Below, in pieces: positions 57,001-64,000 of a stretch of DNA of 64,000 bases (positions within the stretch are counted from its first letter, which is position 1; each line of letters starts with the position of its first letter). The translations under genes and the position numbers were made by a program. The notes under the pieces are model-generated. The model saw nothing but the letters and a program-made list of their open reading frames with translations. It was not told where the DNA came from and did no database searches. Origin of the DNA: Megaleporinus macrocephalus (Eukaryota > Chordata > Actinopteri > Characiformes > Anostomidae); assembly GCA_021613375.1 (NCBI GenBank), contig CM038725.1, positions 38,422,324 through 38,486,323 of the forward strand. The letters run 5' to 3'.

Positions 57001-59432
57001 CCCCACCCACTTTACTCTGAAAGGTTGCTCCCAGATGTAAAAGCCCCGCCCATTCCGACCCACTTTACTCTGGTAGGATGCTCCCACATGTATAAGCCCC
57101 GCCCATTCCCACGCATTTTACTCTAAAAGGATGCTCCCAGATTTATAATCCCCGCCCATTCCGCCCCACTTTACTCTGATAGGATGCTCCCATATGTTTA
57201 AGCCCCACCCATTTCCAGGCACTTTCCTCTGAAAGGATGCCCCCAGATGCATAAGCCCCTCCTGTTTACACCCACTTGACTGGTAGGATGCTCCCAAATG
57301 TATAAGTCCCACCCACTTTACTCTGAAAGGATGCTCCCAAATGTATAAGTCCCACCCACTTTACTCTGAAAGAATGCTCCCAGATGTATAAGCCCCACCC
57401 ACCTTACTCTGAAAGGAGGCACCCAGACATATAAGCCCTGCCCCTTGCAGACTATTTCTGAGTGTTAGAAGCCTGTAGCTGGTGTTTGGTTAAAGCTCTG
57501 TGAAGCTTATTTGGATGTTGATGTGTGTAGATGGTTATGTGAAGACTGATCTGGTGGACGTTGATGCTAATGATAAGCAGGCGATCACTCAGGATGTTTA
57601 TGATGATGTAGCTGCTCCTGATCAGTCGAACAGGTACACACCCTAAATCACTATAACTCATATAACCAATCACTTAAAACCTCATCCTATACCTACATTT
57701 AGTTATACATTTAACCTAAAGAGAAACTGTAACTCAGTTTATATACAATACCTACATTTAGAGTTATACATTCAACCTAAAGAGAAACTGTAACTCAGTT
57801 TATATACAATACCTACATTTAGAGTTATACATTCAACCTAATGAGAAACTATAACTCAGTTTATATACAATACCTACATTTAGTTATACATTCAACCTAA
57901 TGAGAAACTGTAACTCAGTTTATATACAATACCTACATTTAGAGTTATACATTCAACCTAAAGAGAAACTGTAACTCAGTTTATATACAATACTTACATT
58001 TAGAGTTATACACTCAACCTAATGAGAAACTGTAACTCAGTTTATATACAATACCTACATTTAGTTATACATTCAACCTAATGAGAAACTGTAACTCAGT
58101 TTATATACAATACCTACATTTAGTTATACATTCAACCTAATGAGAAACTGTAACTCAGTTTATATACAATACCTACATTTAGAGTTATACATTCAACCTA
58201 ATGAGAAACTGTAACTCAGTTTATATACAATACCTACATTTAGAGTTATACATTCAACCTATACATTTATGTGGGCTAATGAATAATTATAATTATTATT
58301 TTTCTTTCTCCTGTTTCAGTTCGACTAAAGGTAAGACCAGTATTACTTTGATTTTAACATGACGTGCAGTTATTAATGTAGTTCTTCTAGTTAAATGTAA
58401 TACACAGTGTGAGTCAAAAGTTTTAGGACATGCTTTTATTTCAGAAAGGAAAGGGAAAATGACGTAACTGAATCTGAAAGGTGGTCGTGTATCAGATCGA
58501 AGAAGATCAGAACTGTCTCAGAAATCGATTGATTGAACACTGAGCATGTTGATCAATGTGGTTGTTGTTGTAACTTTCTGTGTTGATAACATTTGAACAA
58601 GAGAAATTAGTAATCTGATTACATCAATCAGTTTCTGAGTTCTTCTTTCATCTCATTGGAAAAACTTGCCCTTAATCCAAATATGGTGGCTTTCAAGATG
58701 GCGGCCATGTTTGGGAAATAGACTTAAAGATAGACCCCCTCACCCGTTACTAGCTGGGGTATTCAGATACGTCGTTTTCACTTTCACTTCTAAGATAAAA
58801 GAGTGTCCTGATACTTTTGACTCACCCTGTAGTTTAAAAATAATTCGACTTTTATTAAAATCAGAACATGGACTTTCTGTTTTCTTCTCCAGCCTCGTTG
58901 CCGGAGGGCGAGGATATTTACGACTGTGTGGACGAAGGAGGTTCTGATTCCAGGTCAAACAATTAATTAATTAATTAATTAATTAACAGCTCATTTGCAT
59001 ATTTAACGTATTGGAATGTGTTGTAGTTATACCAGCTAGTCTAGTCCAGTCAGTGTAAACCTTCTCATATGATTGACTTAGTTATGAACACACTGTCTGG
59101 TGTCTGAGACGCTGGTTATGATAGTCATTCAGTTGGTAGTAGATATTCAGTGGTGTGCTGCCACCTAGTGGACTGTAGTATCTCTGCAGGTCAAAGGCTC
59201 GGTCCGATCTGCCTGTAGGTTTTTAATTCTGATCTCTCCATGTTCACAGCTTCCCTCTTCCTCCTCCTCCTCCTCCTCCTGAGGCTGATGGAGGTCAGTC
59301 ACTGTGTTTAGTTCTGATTTATAAACATGTTTATTTATATTTGATATCAGTGGAGCTGTAGCTCGCCCCTCCTCACTGCTCTCTCCTCCCTTAAGACACG
59401 TACGATGACGTCATCTCGAGCAGTCTGCTCAG
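42204..59432 (+). CDS. fyb1: Fyb1-like adaptor (ADAP/SLAP-130), partial: 12 exons, about 576 codons
   Basis: Twelve exons join in phase: 42204-43113, 44131-44215, 48003-48067, 49730-49752, 49841-49890, 51142-51322, 56065-56224, 57531-57633, 58320-58330, 58893-58953, 59250-59293, 59396-59432. Order of parts: long Pro/Lys-rich region with KKNLF and PAKPRRPPVVDLEPF; FPPPPP (EVH1-type ligand); YDDV; SETYEDIEE; a Lys/Glu coiled stretch ending ARKKFK; a helical SH3 domain (LKGPVEVLL...DLELEKGEALEIIR...GRWLARDSHGHYGYVKTDLV); then YDDV, IYDCV and YDDV motifs. This is the layout of FYB1. Known role: scaffold in T cells, platelets and myeloid cells, binding SLP-76 via phosphorylated YDDV motifs, SKAP1 and Ena/VASP, to drive integrin activation. 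The start codon and the C-terminal SH3 domain are not identified or lie outside. Fish may have two fyb1 copies, and I cannot tell which this is. Confidence 0.9.
43180..43570 (+). repeat. 60-bp CCTAAATCTAGTCTTA repeat in fyb1 intron
   Basis: About six degenerate 60-bp units (CCAACTCTAAATCTAGTCTT and AGTAAACCCATCAACCAAGT). Confidence 0.9.
43615..44040 (+). repeat. 61-bp AACCCATAACTAAACCCC repeat in fyb1 intron
   Basis: About seven 61-bp units (AACCCATAACTAAACCCCTA, ACTATACCCTAAACCTACCC, AGAACCCGTAAATCTACTCT). Telomere-like in look but the unit is different. Confidence 0.92.
44131..44215 (+). CDS. fyb1: fyb1 exon with EVH1-type FPPPPP motif
   Basis: Encodes SLSFPADDFPPPPPEDPPAV then PPLP; FPPPP followed by acidic residues is the Ena/VASP EVH1 ligand pattern. 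Two acceptors are possible: AG at 44,130, or CAG at 44,139 giving a start at 44,140; both keep the frame. Confidence 0.8.
44216..44975 (+). other. Unique fyb1 intron sequence
   Basis: No gene or element seen; a short (AAAT)n run lies near 44,910-44,932. Confidence 0.5.
44980..46045 (+). repeat. 39-bp minisatellite in fyb1 intron
   Basis: About 27 copies of a 39-bp unit: CTAACGTTACCTCCATCACC then TCAAAGTCTCTGTGTTATC, with AAACTCCCTGTGTTCTC variants. Confidence 0.96.
46046..46894 (+). other. Unique intron sequence, possible old transposon debris
   Basis: No supported gene. The stretch 46,590-46,790 reads like a degraded interspersed repeat (ttttcacacctgcc and tggtgtgaaaacc facing each other), but I cannot define its ends. 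Confidence 0.35.
46895..47311. mobile_element. Probable hAT (Charlie-like) MITE, 417 bp
   Basis: Ends are CAGGGGTCACTAATAGGCAG and the inverse of CTGCCTATTAATGACCGCTG, an inverted terminal repeat of about 45 bp with mismatches that includes GGACCCAG. CAGGGGTC-type tips are typical of hAT/Charlie elements. Flanking 8-mers gactacac (46,887-46,894) and gtctagac (47,312-47,319) match at six of eight positions, compatible with a decayed target duplication. No transposase frame. Confidence 0.75.
47312..47948 (+). other. Unique fyb1 intron sequence
   Basis: No supported feature; a short GTGGTCCACACAGTTTCTTAC triplication lies near 47,789-47,845. Confidence 0.5.
47949..47998 (+). repeat. (GT)25 microsatellite abutting a 3' splice site
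   Basis: Uninterrupted 50-bp GT run ending 4 bp before the fyb1 exon at 48,003. Confidence 0.97.
48003..48067 (+). CDS. fyb1: fyb1 exon with first YDDV motif
   Basis: Encodes RVVNEESYDDVGVMNTPRSK plus P. The acceptor AG follows a 50-bp GT repeat and the dinucleotide ac, with no pyrimidine tract. Donor gtttac. Confidence 0.85.
48460..49350 (+). repeat. About 20-bp GGTCTTAATGGTTCTCTGGG repeat
   Basis: Degenerate units of 19-21 bp, GGTCTTAATGGATCTCTGGG, filling most of this fyb1 intron. A block ending tttccttggatcttaaatgg recurs at about 49,009 and 49,203. Confidence 0.9.
49730..49752 (+). CDS. fyb1: fyb1 microexon (23 bp)
   Basis: Encodes GQNSEAPE; acceptor tgtttttag, donor gtaaac. Restores phase 0 for the next exon. 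Confidence 0.8.
49841..49890 (+). CDS. fyb1: fyb1 exon with YEDIE motif
   Basis: Encodes DEFNDDSETYEDIEER; human FYB1 has SEGETYEDIE here. Acceptor tgtcctcaag, donor gtgaga. Confidence 0.9.
49910..51118 (+). repeat. 29-bp minisatellite in fyb1 intron
   Basis: About 41 units of CAGCAGTTTAGCTCCACCCA + TTCAGCCTA (28-29 bp). Left copies carry CCGCCCACTC, right copies CCACCCATTC. A four-unit block (about 50,040-50,220) is repeated at about 50,220-50,400. Confidence 0.95.
51142..51322 (+). CDS. fyb1: fyb1 basic/acidic coiled exon
   Basis: Encodes a Lys/Glu-rich helix (KKDKESKKQKKKMEKEEKEK ... EHEARKKFK) preceding the SH3 domain, as in the family. The acceptor aaaccaaacag is adenine-rich and weak. 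Confidence 0.9.
51430..55705 (+). repeat. GTTTACAGTGGTGGTGATG array with recurrent spacer, fyb1 intron
   Basis: About 4.3 kb of 15-24-bp units with the same core as the array at 11,380-13,797. It is cut into blocks by a nearly invariant spacer of about 42 bp (CTTCAACTTCAACTTCAGTT, GCTTGAAACCTGCTTGAAAC) at about 51,470, 52,590, 52,986 and 54,160. A diverged single copy of the spacer lies outside at about 55,778-55,812. Long Val- or Thr-rich frames here are artefacts. Confidence 0.96.
56065..56224 (+). CDS. fyb1: fyb1 helical SH3 exon
   Basis: Encodes LKGPVEVLLRGSARADCKGS, the LELEKGEALEIIRM strand pair and GRWLARDSHGHY. Acceptor cctgtgattag, donor gtgagt. Confidence 0.93.
56290..57440 (+). 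repeat. About 52-bp CCCACTTTACTCTGAAAGGA repeat
   Basis: Units CCCACTTTACTCTGAAAGGA, TGCTCCCAGATGTATAAGCC, ccgcccattccga. The distinctive block with cttgactggtaggatg occurs at about 56,620-56,700 and 57,215-57,296, an offset of about 594 bp. Confidence 0.93.
57531..57633 (+). CDS. fyb1: fyb1 exon: end of SH3 plus YDDV
   Basis: Completes Tyr and reads GYVKTDLVDVDANDKQAITQ then DVYDDVAAPDQSN; human has QEVYDDVAEQDD at this place, a SLP-76 SH2 site. Confidence 0.93.
57690..58262 (-). repeat. 61-bp minisatellite, inverted copy
   Basis: About nine units whose reverse complement is the 61-bp unit of 34,110-35,990 (AATGAGAAACTGTAACTCAG, TTTATATACAATACCTACAT, TTAGAGTTATACATTCAACC). Same consensus, opposite strand, about 22 kb away. 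Confidence 0.95.
58320..58330 (+). CDS. fyb1: fyb1 11-bp microexon
   Basis: t-tcg-act-aaa-g between ctcctgtttcag and gtaaga, adding SSTK. Both splice sites are strong and the phase links the flanking exons exactly; without it the frame would break. Confidence 0.7.
58403..58831. mobile_element. Probable Tc1/mariner-type MITE
   Basis: Left end ACAGTGTGAGTCAAAAGTTT-TAGGACA is the inverted match of the right end TGTCCTGATACTTTTGACTC-ACCCTGT: a 26-bp terminal repeat with about 4 mismatches. CAGGGTGAGTCAAAAGT-like ends are known from mariner-related elements of animals. A TA duplication is not clean. About 430 bp, no transposase. It lies between the 11-bp microexon and the IYDCV exon of fyb1. Confidence 0.7.
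58893..58953 (+). CDS. fyb1: fyb1 exon with IYDCV motif
   Basis: Encodes SLPEGEDIYDCVDEGGSDS; human has DDDIYDGIEEED. Acceptor tcttctccag. Confidence 0.88.
58964..58985 (+). repeat. (AATT)n microsatellite
   Basis: Five AATT units just after the fyb1 exon ending at 58,953. Confidence 0.9.
59250..59293 (+). CDS. fyb1: fyb1 polyproline exon
   Basis: Encodes SFPLPPPPPPPEADG over a CCT repeat. Acceptor tgttcacag, donor gtcagt. The CCT run is a likely site of length polymorphism. Confidence 0.85.
59396..59432 (+). CDS. fyb1: fyb1 exon with last YDDV motif in window
   Basis: Encodes DTYDDVISSSLL and exits in phase 2 at ctgctcag/gtcagt, a few bases before the 11-bp array begins. The rest of the gene is to the right of the window. 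Confidence 0.85.
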
Positions 59433-59445
59433 GTCAGTTCATACT

Positions 59446-62400
59446 CGTCTCGTTCTCCTCACTCTCTCCTCAGGCTCTCCTCACTCTCTCCTCACGCTCT
59501 CCTCACTCTCTCCTCACTCTCTCCTCACTCTCTCCTCACGCTCTCCTCAGGCTCTCCTCAGGCTCTGCTCACGCTCTCCTCAGGCTCTCCTCAGGCTCTC
59601 CTCAGGCTCTCCTCACGCTCTCCTCACGCTCTGCTCACGCTCTCCTCACGCTCTCCTCACGCTCTCCTCACTCTCTCCTCACGCTCTCCTCACTCTCTCC
59701 TCACTCTCTCCTCACGCTCTCCTCACTCTCTCCTCACGCTCTCCTCACGCTCTCCTCACTCTCTCCTCACTCTCTCCTCACGCTCTCCTCACGCTCTCCT
59801 CACTCTCTCCTCACGCTCTCCTCACTCTCTCCTCACTCTCTCCTCACGCTCTCCTCACGCTCTCCTCACTCTCTCCTCACTCTCTCCTCACGCTCTCCTC
59901 ACGCTCTCCTCTTTCTCTCCTCACTCTCTCCTCACGCTCTCCTCACGCTCTCCTCACTCTCTCCTCAACGCTCTCCTCACTCTCTCCTCACTCTCTCCTC
60001 ACTCTCTCCTCAACGCTCTCCTCACTCTCTCCTCAACGCTCTCCTCACTCTCTCCTCACTCTCTCCTCACTCTCTCCTCAACGCTCTCCTCACGCTCTCC
60101 TCACTCTCTCCTCACTCTCTCCTCACGCTCTCCTCAGGCTCTGCTCACGCTCTCCTCACGCTCTCCTCTCGCTCTCACCACGCTCTCCTCACTCTCTCCT
60201 CACGCTCTCCTCACTCTCTCCTCACTCTCTCCTCACGCTCTCCTCACGCTCTCCTCACGCTCTCCTCACTCTCTCCTCACTCTCTCCTCACGCTCTCCTC
60301 ATGCTCTCCTCACGCTCTCCTCACACTCTCCTCACGCTCTCCTCACGCTCTCTCTGCACAACGTTCTCCTCATTCTCTCCTCACGCTCTCTCTGCACAAC
60401 GTTCTCCTCATTCTCTCCTCACGCTCTCTCTGCACAACGTTCTCCTCACTCTCTCCTCACGCTCTCCTCACGCTCTCCTCACTCTCTACTCACTCTCTCC
60501 TCAACGCTCTCCTCACGCTCTCCTCAACGCTCTCCTCACGCTCTCCTCACTCTCTCCTCATGCTCTCCTCAACGCTCTCCTCACGCTCTCCTCACTCTCT
60601 CCTCACTCTCTCCTCAACGCTCTCCTCACTCTCTCCTCACTCTCTCCTCACGCTCTCCTCACTCTCTCCTCACTCTCTCCTCACTCTCTACTCACTCTCT
60701 CCTCAACGCTCTCCTCAACGCTCTCCTCACGCTCTCCTCACTCTCTCCTCAACGCTCTCCTCACGCTCTCCTCACTCTCTCCTCACTCTCTCCTCACTCT
60801 CTCCTCACTCTCTCCTCAACGCTCTCCTCACGCTCTCCTCACTCTCTCCTCACTCTCTCCTCACTCTCTCCTCACTCTCTCCTCACTCTCTCCTCACTCT
60901 CTCCTCACTCTCTCCTCACGCTCTCCTCAGGCTCTCCTCACTCTCTCCTCACTCTCTCCTCAACGCTCTCCTCAACGTTCTCCTCACGCTCTCCTCACGC
61001 TCTCCTCACGCTCTCCTCACGCTCTCCTCACGCTCTCCTCACTCTCTCCTCACGCTCTCCTCACGCTCTCCTCACTCTCTGCACAACGCTCTCCTCACGC
61101 TCTCCTCACGCTCTCCTCACTCTCTCCTCACGCTCTCCTCACTCTCTCCTCACTCTCTCCTCAACGCTCTCCTCACGCTCTCCTCACTCTCTCCTCACTC
61201 TCTCCTCACTCTCTCCTCACTCTCTCCTCACTCTCTCCTCAACCCTCTCCTCACGCTCTCCTCACTCTCTCCTCTCGCTCTCACCACTCTCTCCTCACTC
61301 TCTCCTCACTCTCTCCTCACGCTCTCCTCACGCTCTCCTCAGGCTCTCCTCACGCTCTCCTCACGCTCTCCTCACGCTCTGCTCACTCTCTCCTCACGCT
61401 CTCCTCACTCTCTCCTCACTCTCTCCTCACTCTCTCCTCACGCTCTCCTCACTCTCTCCTCACGCTCTCCTCTCGCTCTCACCACGCTCTCCTCACGCTC
61501 TCCTCACGCTCTCCTCACGCTCTCCTCACGCTCTCCTCACTCTCTCCTCTCGCTCTCACCACGCTCTCCTCACTCTCTCCTCACTCTCTCCTCACTCTCT
61601 CCTCACGCTCTCCTCACTCTCTCCACACTCTCTCACCACGCTCTCCTCACGCTCTCCTCACGCTCTCCTCACGCTCTCCTCACTCTCTCCTCACGCTCTC
61701 CTCACGCTCTCCTCACTCTCTCCTCTCGCTCTCACCGCTCTCTCCTCACTCTCTCCTCACTCTCTCCTCACGCTCTCCTCACTCTCTCCTCACTCTCTCC
61801 TCACTCTCTCCTCACTCTCTCCTCACTCTCTCCTCAGGCTCTCCTCACGCTCTGCTCACGCTCTCCTCACGCTCTCCTCACTCTCTCCTCACTCTCTCCT
61901 CACTCTCTCCTCACTCTCTCCTCAACGCTCTCCTCACGCTCTCCTCACTCTCTCCTCACTCTCTCCTCACTCTCTCCTCACGCTCTCCTCAGGCTCTCCT
62001 CACTCTCTCCTCACTCTCTCCTCAACGCTCTCCTCAACGTTCTCCTCATTCTCTCCTCACGCTCTCTCTGCACAACGTTCTCCTCATTCTCTCTCTGCAC
62101 AACGTTCTCCTCACGCTCTCCTCACGCTCTCCTCACTCTCTCCTCAATGCTCTCCTCACGCTCTCCTCACGCTCTCCTCACGCTCTCCTCACTCTCTCCT
62201 CACGCTCTCCTCACTCTCTCCTCACGCTCTCCTCACTCTCTCCTCACTCTCTCCTCAACGCTCTCCTCACGCTCTCCTCACTCTCTCCTCACTCTCTCCT
62301 CACTCTCTCCTCAACGCTCTCCTCACGCTCTCCTCACTCTCTCCTCACGCTCTCCTCACTCTCTCCTCACGCTCTCCTCACTCTCTCCTCACGCTCTCCT

Positions 62401-64000
62401 CAGGCTCTCCTCACTCTCTCCTCACTCTCTCCTCAACGCTCTCCTCACGCTCTCCTCACTCTCTCCTCACTCTCTCCTCACTCTCTCCTCAACGCTCTCC
62501 TCACTCTCTCCTCACTCTCTCCTCACGCTCTCCTCACGCTCTCCTCACGCTCTCCTCAGGCTCTCCTCACGCTCTCCTCACGCTCTCCTCACGCTCTGCT
62601 CACGCTCTCCTCACGCTCTCCTCAGGCTCTCCTCAGGCTCTCCTCACTCTCTCCTCACGCTCTCCTCACTCTCTCCTCACTCTCTCCTCACTCTCTCCTC
62701 ACTCTCTCCTCACGCTCTCCTCTCGCTCTCACCACGCTCTCCTCACTCTCTCCTCACGCTCTCCTCACGCTCTCCTCACTCTCTCCTCACTCTCTCCTCA
62801 CGCTCTCCTCAGGCTCTCCTCAGGCTCTCCTTAGGCTCTGCTCACGCTCTCCTCAGGCTCTCCTCACTCTCTCCTCACGCTCTCCTCACACTCTCCTCTC
62901 GCTCTCCTCACTCTCTCCTCACTCTCTCCTCACTCTCTCCTCACTCTCTCCTCAACGCTCTCCTCACGCTCTCCTCACTCTCTCCTCACTCTCTCCTCAC
63001 TCTCCTCACTCTCTCCTCACGCTCTCCTCAGGCTCTCCTCAGGCTCTCCTCAGGCTCTGCTCACGCTCTCCTCAGGCTCTCCTCACGCTCTCCTCACGCT
63101 CTCCTCACGCTCTCCTCTCGCTCTCCTCACTCTCTCCTCACTCTCTCCTCACTCTCTCCTCACTCTCTCCTCACTCTCTCCTCAACGCTCTCCTCACGCT
63201 CTCCTCACTCTCTCCTCACTCTCTCCTCACGCTCTCCTCTCGCTCTCACCACGCTCTCCTCACGCTCTCCTCACGCTCTCCTCACTCTCTCCTCACTCTC
63301 TCCTCAACGCTCTCCTCACGCTCTCCTCACTCTCTCCTCACTCTTTCCTCACTCTCTCCTCACGCTCTCCTCTCGCTCTCACCACGCTCTCCTCACGCTC
63401 TCCTCACGCTCTCCTCACGCTCTCCTCACGCTCTCCTCACTCTCTCCTCAGGCTCTCCTCAGGCTCTCCTCAGGCTCTCCTCAGGCTCTCCTCACGCTCT
63501 CCTCAGGCTCTCCTCACGCTCTCCTCACGCTCTCCTCACGCTCTGCTCACGCTCTCCTCAGGCTCTCCTCACGCTCTCCTCACGCTCTCCTCACGCTCTC
63601 CTCACGCTCTCATCACGCTCTCCTCACTCTCTCCTCACGCTCTCCTCACGCTCTCCTCACTCTCTCCTCACTCTCTCCTCACTCTCTCCTCACGCTCTCC
63701 TCTCGCTCTCACCACGCTCTCCTCACGCTCTCCTCACGCTCTCCTCACGCTCTCCTCACTCTCTCCTCACTCTCTCCTCACTCTCTCCTCACGCTCTCCT
63801 CAGGCTCTCCTCAGGCTCTCCTTAGGCTCTGCTCACGCTCTGCTCACGCTCTCCTCAGGCTCTCCTCAGGCTCTCCTCACTCTCTCCTCACTCTCTCCTC
63901 ACTCTCTCCTCACGCTCTCCTCAGGCTCTGCTCACGCTCTCCTCACGCTCTCCTCAGGCTCTCCTCAGGCTCTCCTCACTCTCTCCTCACGCTCTCGTCG
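59446..64000 (+). repeat. 11-bp CTCTCCTCACG array running off the window
   Basis: More than 400 units of CTCTCCTCAC(G/T) (11 bp) with CTCTCCTCAACG (12 bp) and CTCTCCTCAGG variants. It is strongly pyrimidine-rich on plus. Because no frame has a stop, an artefactual 1174-codon Ser/Leu/His frame appears. Higher-order blocks recur (for example gctctctctgcacaacgttc at about 60,346, 60,385, 60,424, 62,060 and 62,090). Confidence 0.97.

Noticed and set aside
60301..63825. 1174-codon Ser/Leu-rich open frame
   Set aside because: It is an 11-bp repeat read in rotating frame with no stop in any phase; no domain, no codon signal, and it continues as repeat outside the frame.

Overview
The window looks like vertebrate, most likely ray-finned fish, nuclear DNA. 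It contains three plus-strand, intron-rich genes in the same order of neighbourhood as human chromosome 5p12-13: the 3' half of paip1 (poly(A)-binding protein-interacting protein 1), the whole coding region of the C5orf34 homologue, and most of an fyb1-like gene (ADAP/SLAP-130 adaptor). All 30 exons were assembled by eye from GT-AG junctions. Codon phases close across every junction in paip1 (191 residues in the window plus stop) and c5orf34 (588 residues plus stop), and run continuously through 12 fyb1 exons (about 576 codons). Only about 4 kb is coding. The species cannot be named from this sequence.

Layout: 1-8,575 paip1 exons and 3' UTR; 8,580-10,600 intergenic, with a degenerate telomere-like array; about 10,600-28,450 c5orf34 (probable non-coding first exon near 10,600-10,715, start codon at 13,823, stop at 28,448-28,450), followed by about 4.3 kb of repeats derived from its own last exon; 32,770-42,203 fyb1 upstream region or first intron; 42,204-59,432 fyb1 exons up to the fifth tyrosine motif. 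The remainder of fyb1 (expected second SH3 domain) lies beyond the right edge, past an 11-bp array that runs off the window.

The striking property is tandem repetition. By rough addition, about 44 of 64 kb (two thirds) is minisatellite or microsatellite DNA. Almost every intron longer than 300 bp holds its own array, with units of 11, 18, 20, 21, 22, 23/24, 29, 37, 39, 43, about 52, 61 and 87 bp. Nearly all of the very long open frames in the window are by-products of stop-free repeats, not genes.

The observation I rate highest is that at least four arrays in c5orf34 contain the gene's own exon edges: a 22-bp unit with the 5'-UTR splice donor (about 24 copies), a 37-bp unit with the donor of coding exon 8 (about 160 copies), six decoy copies of the exon 3 acceptor embedded in a 21-bp array, and a 43-bp unit made from the final coding codons and stop. 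This suggests that minisatellites here are repeatedly seeded at exon/intron boundaries, leaving many potential competing splice sites. Other structure includes nested higher-order repeats (409, 344, 1209 and about 594 bp), one 61-bp family present in inverted orientation on both sides of the fyb1 exons, related GTTTACAG-GGTGGTGAT arrays in two genes, and three probable non-autonomous DNA transposons.

Functionally the three genes are neighbours, not a pathway: Paip1 acts in cytoplasmic translation initiation, C5orf34 has no established role, and Fyb1 is a haematopoietic adaptor linking antigen-receptor signalling to integrins and actin.
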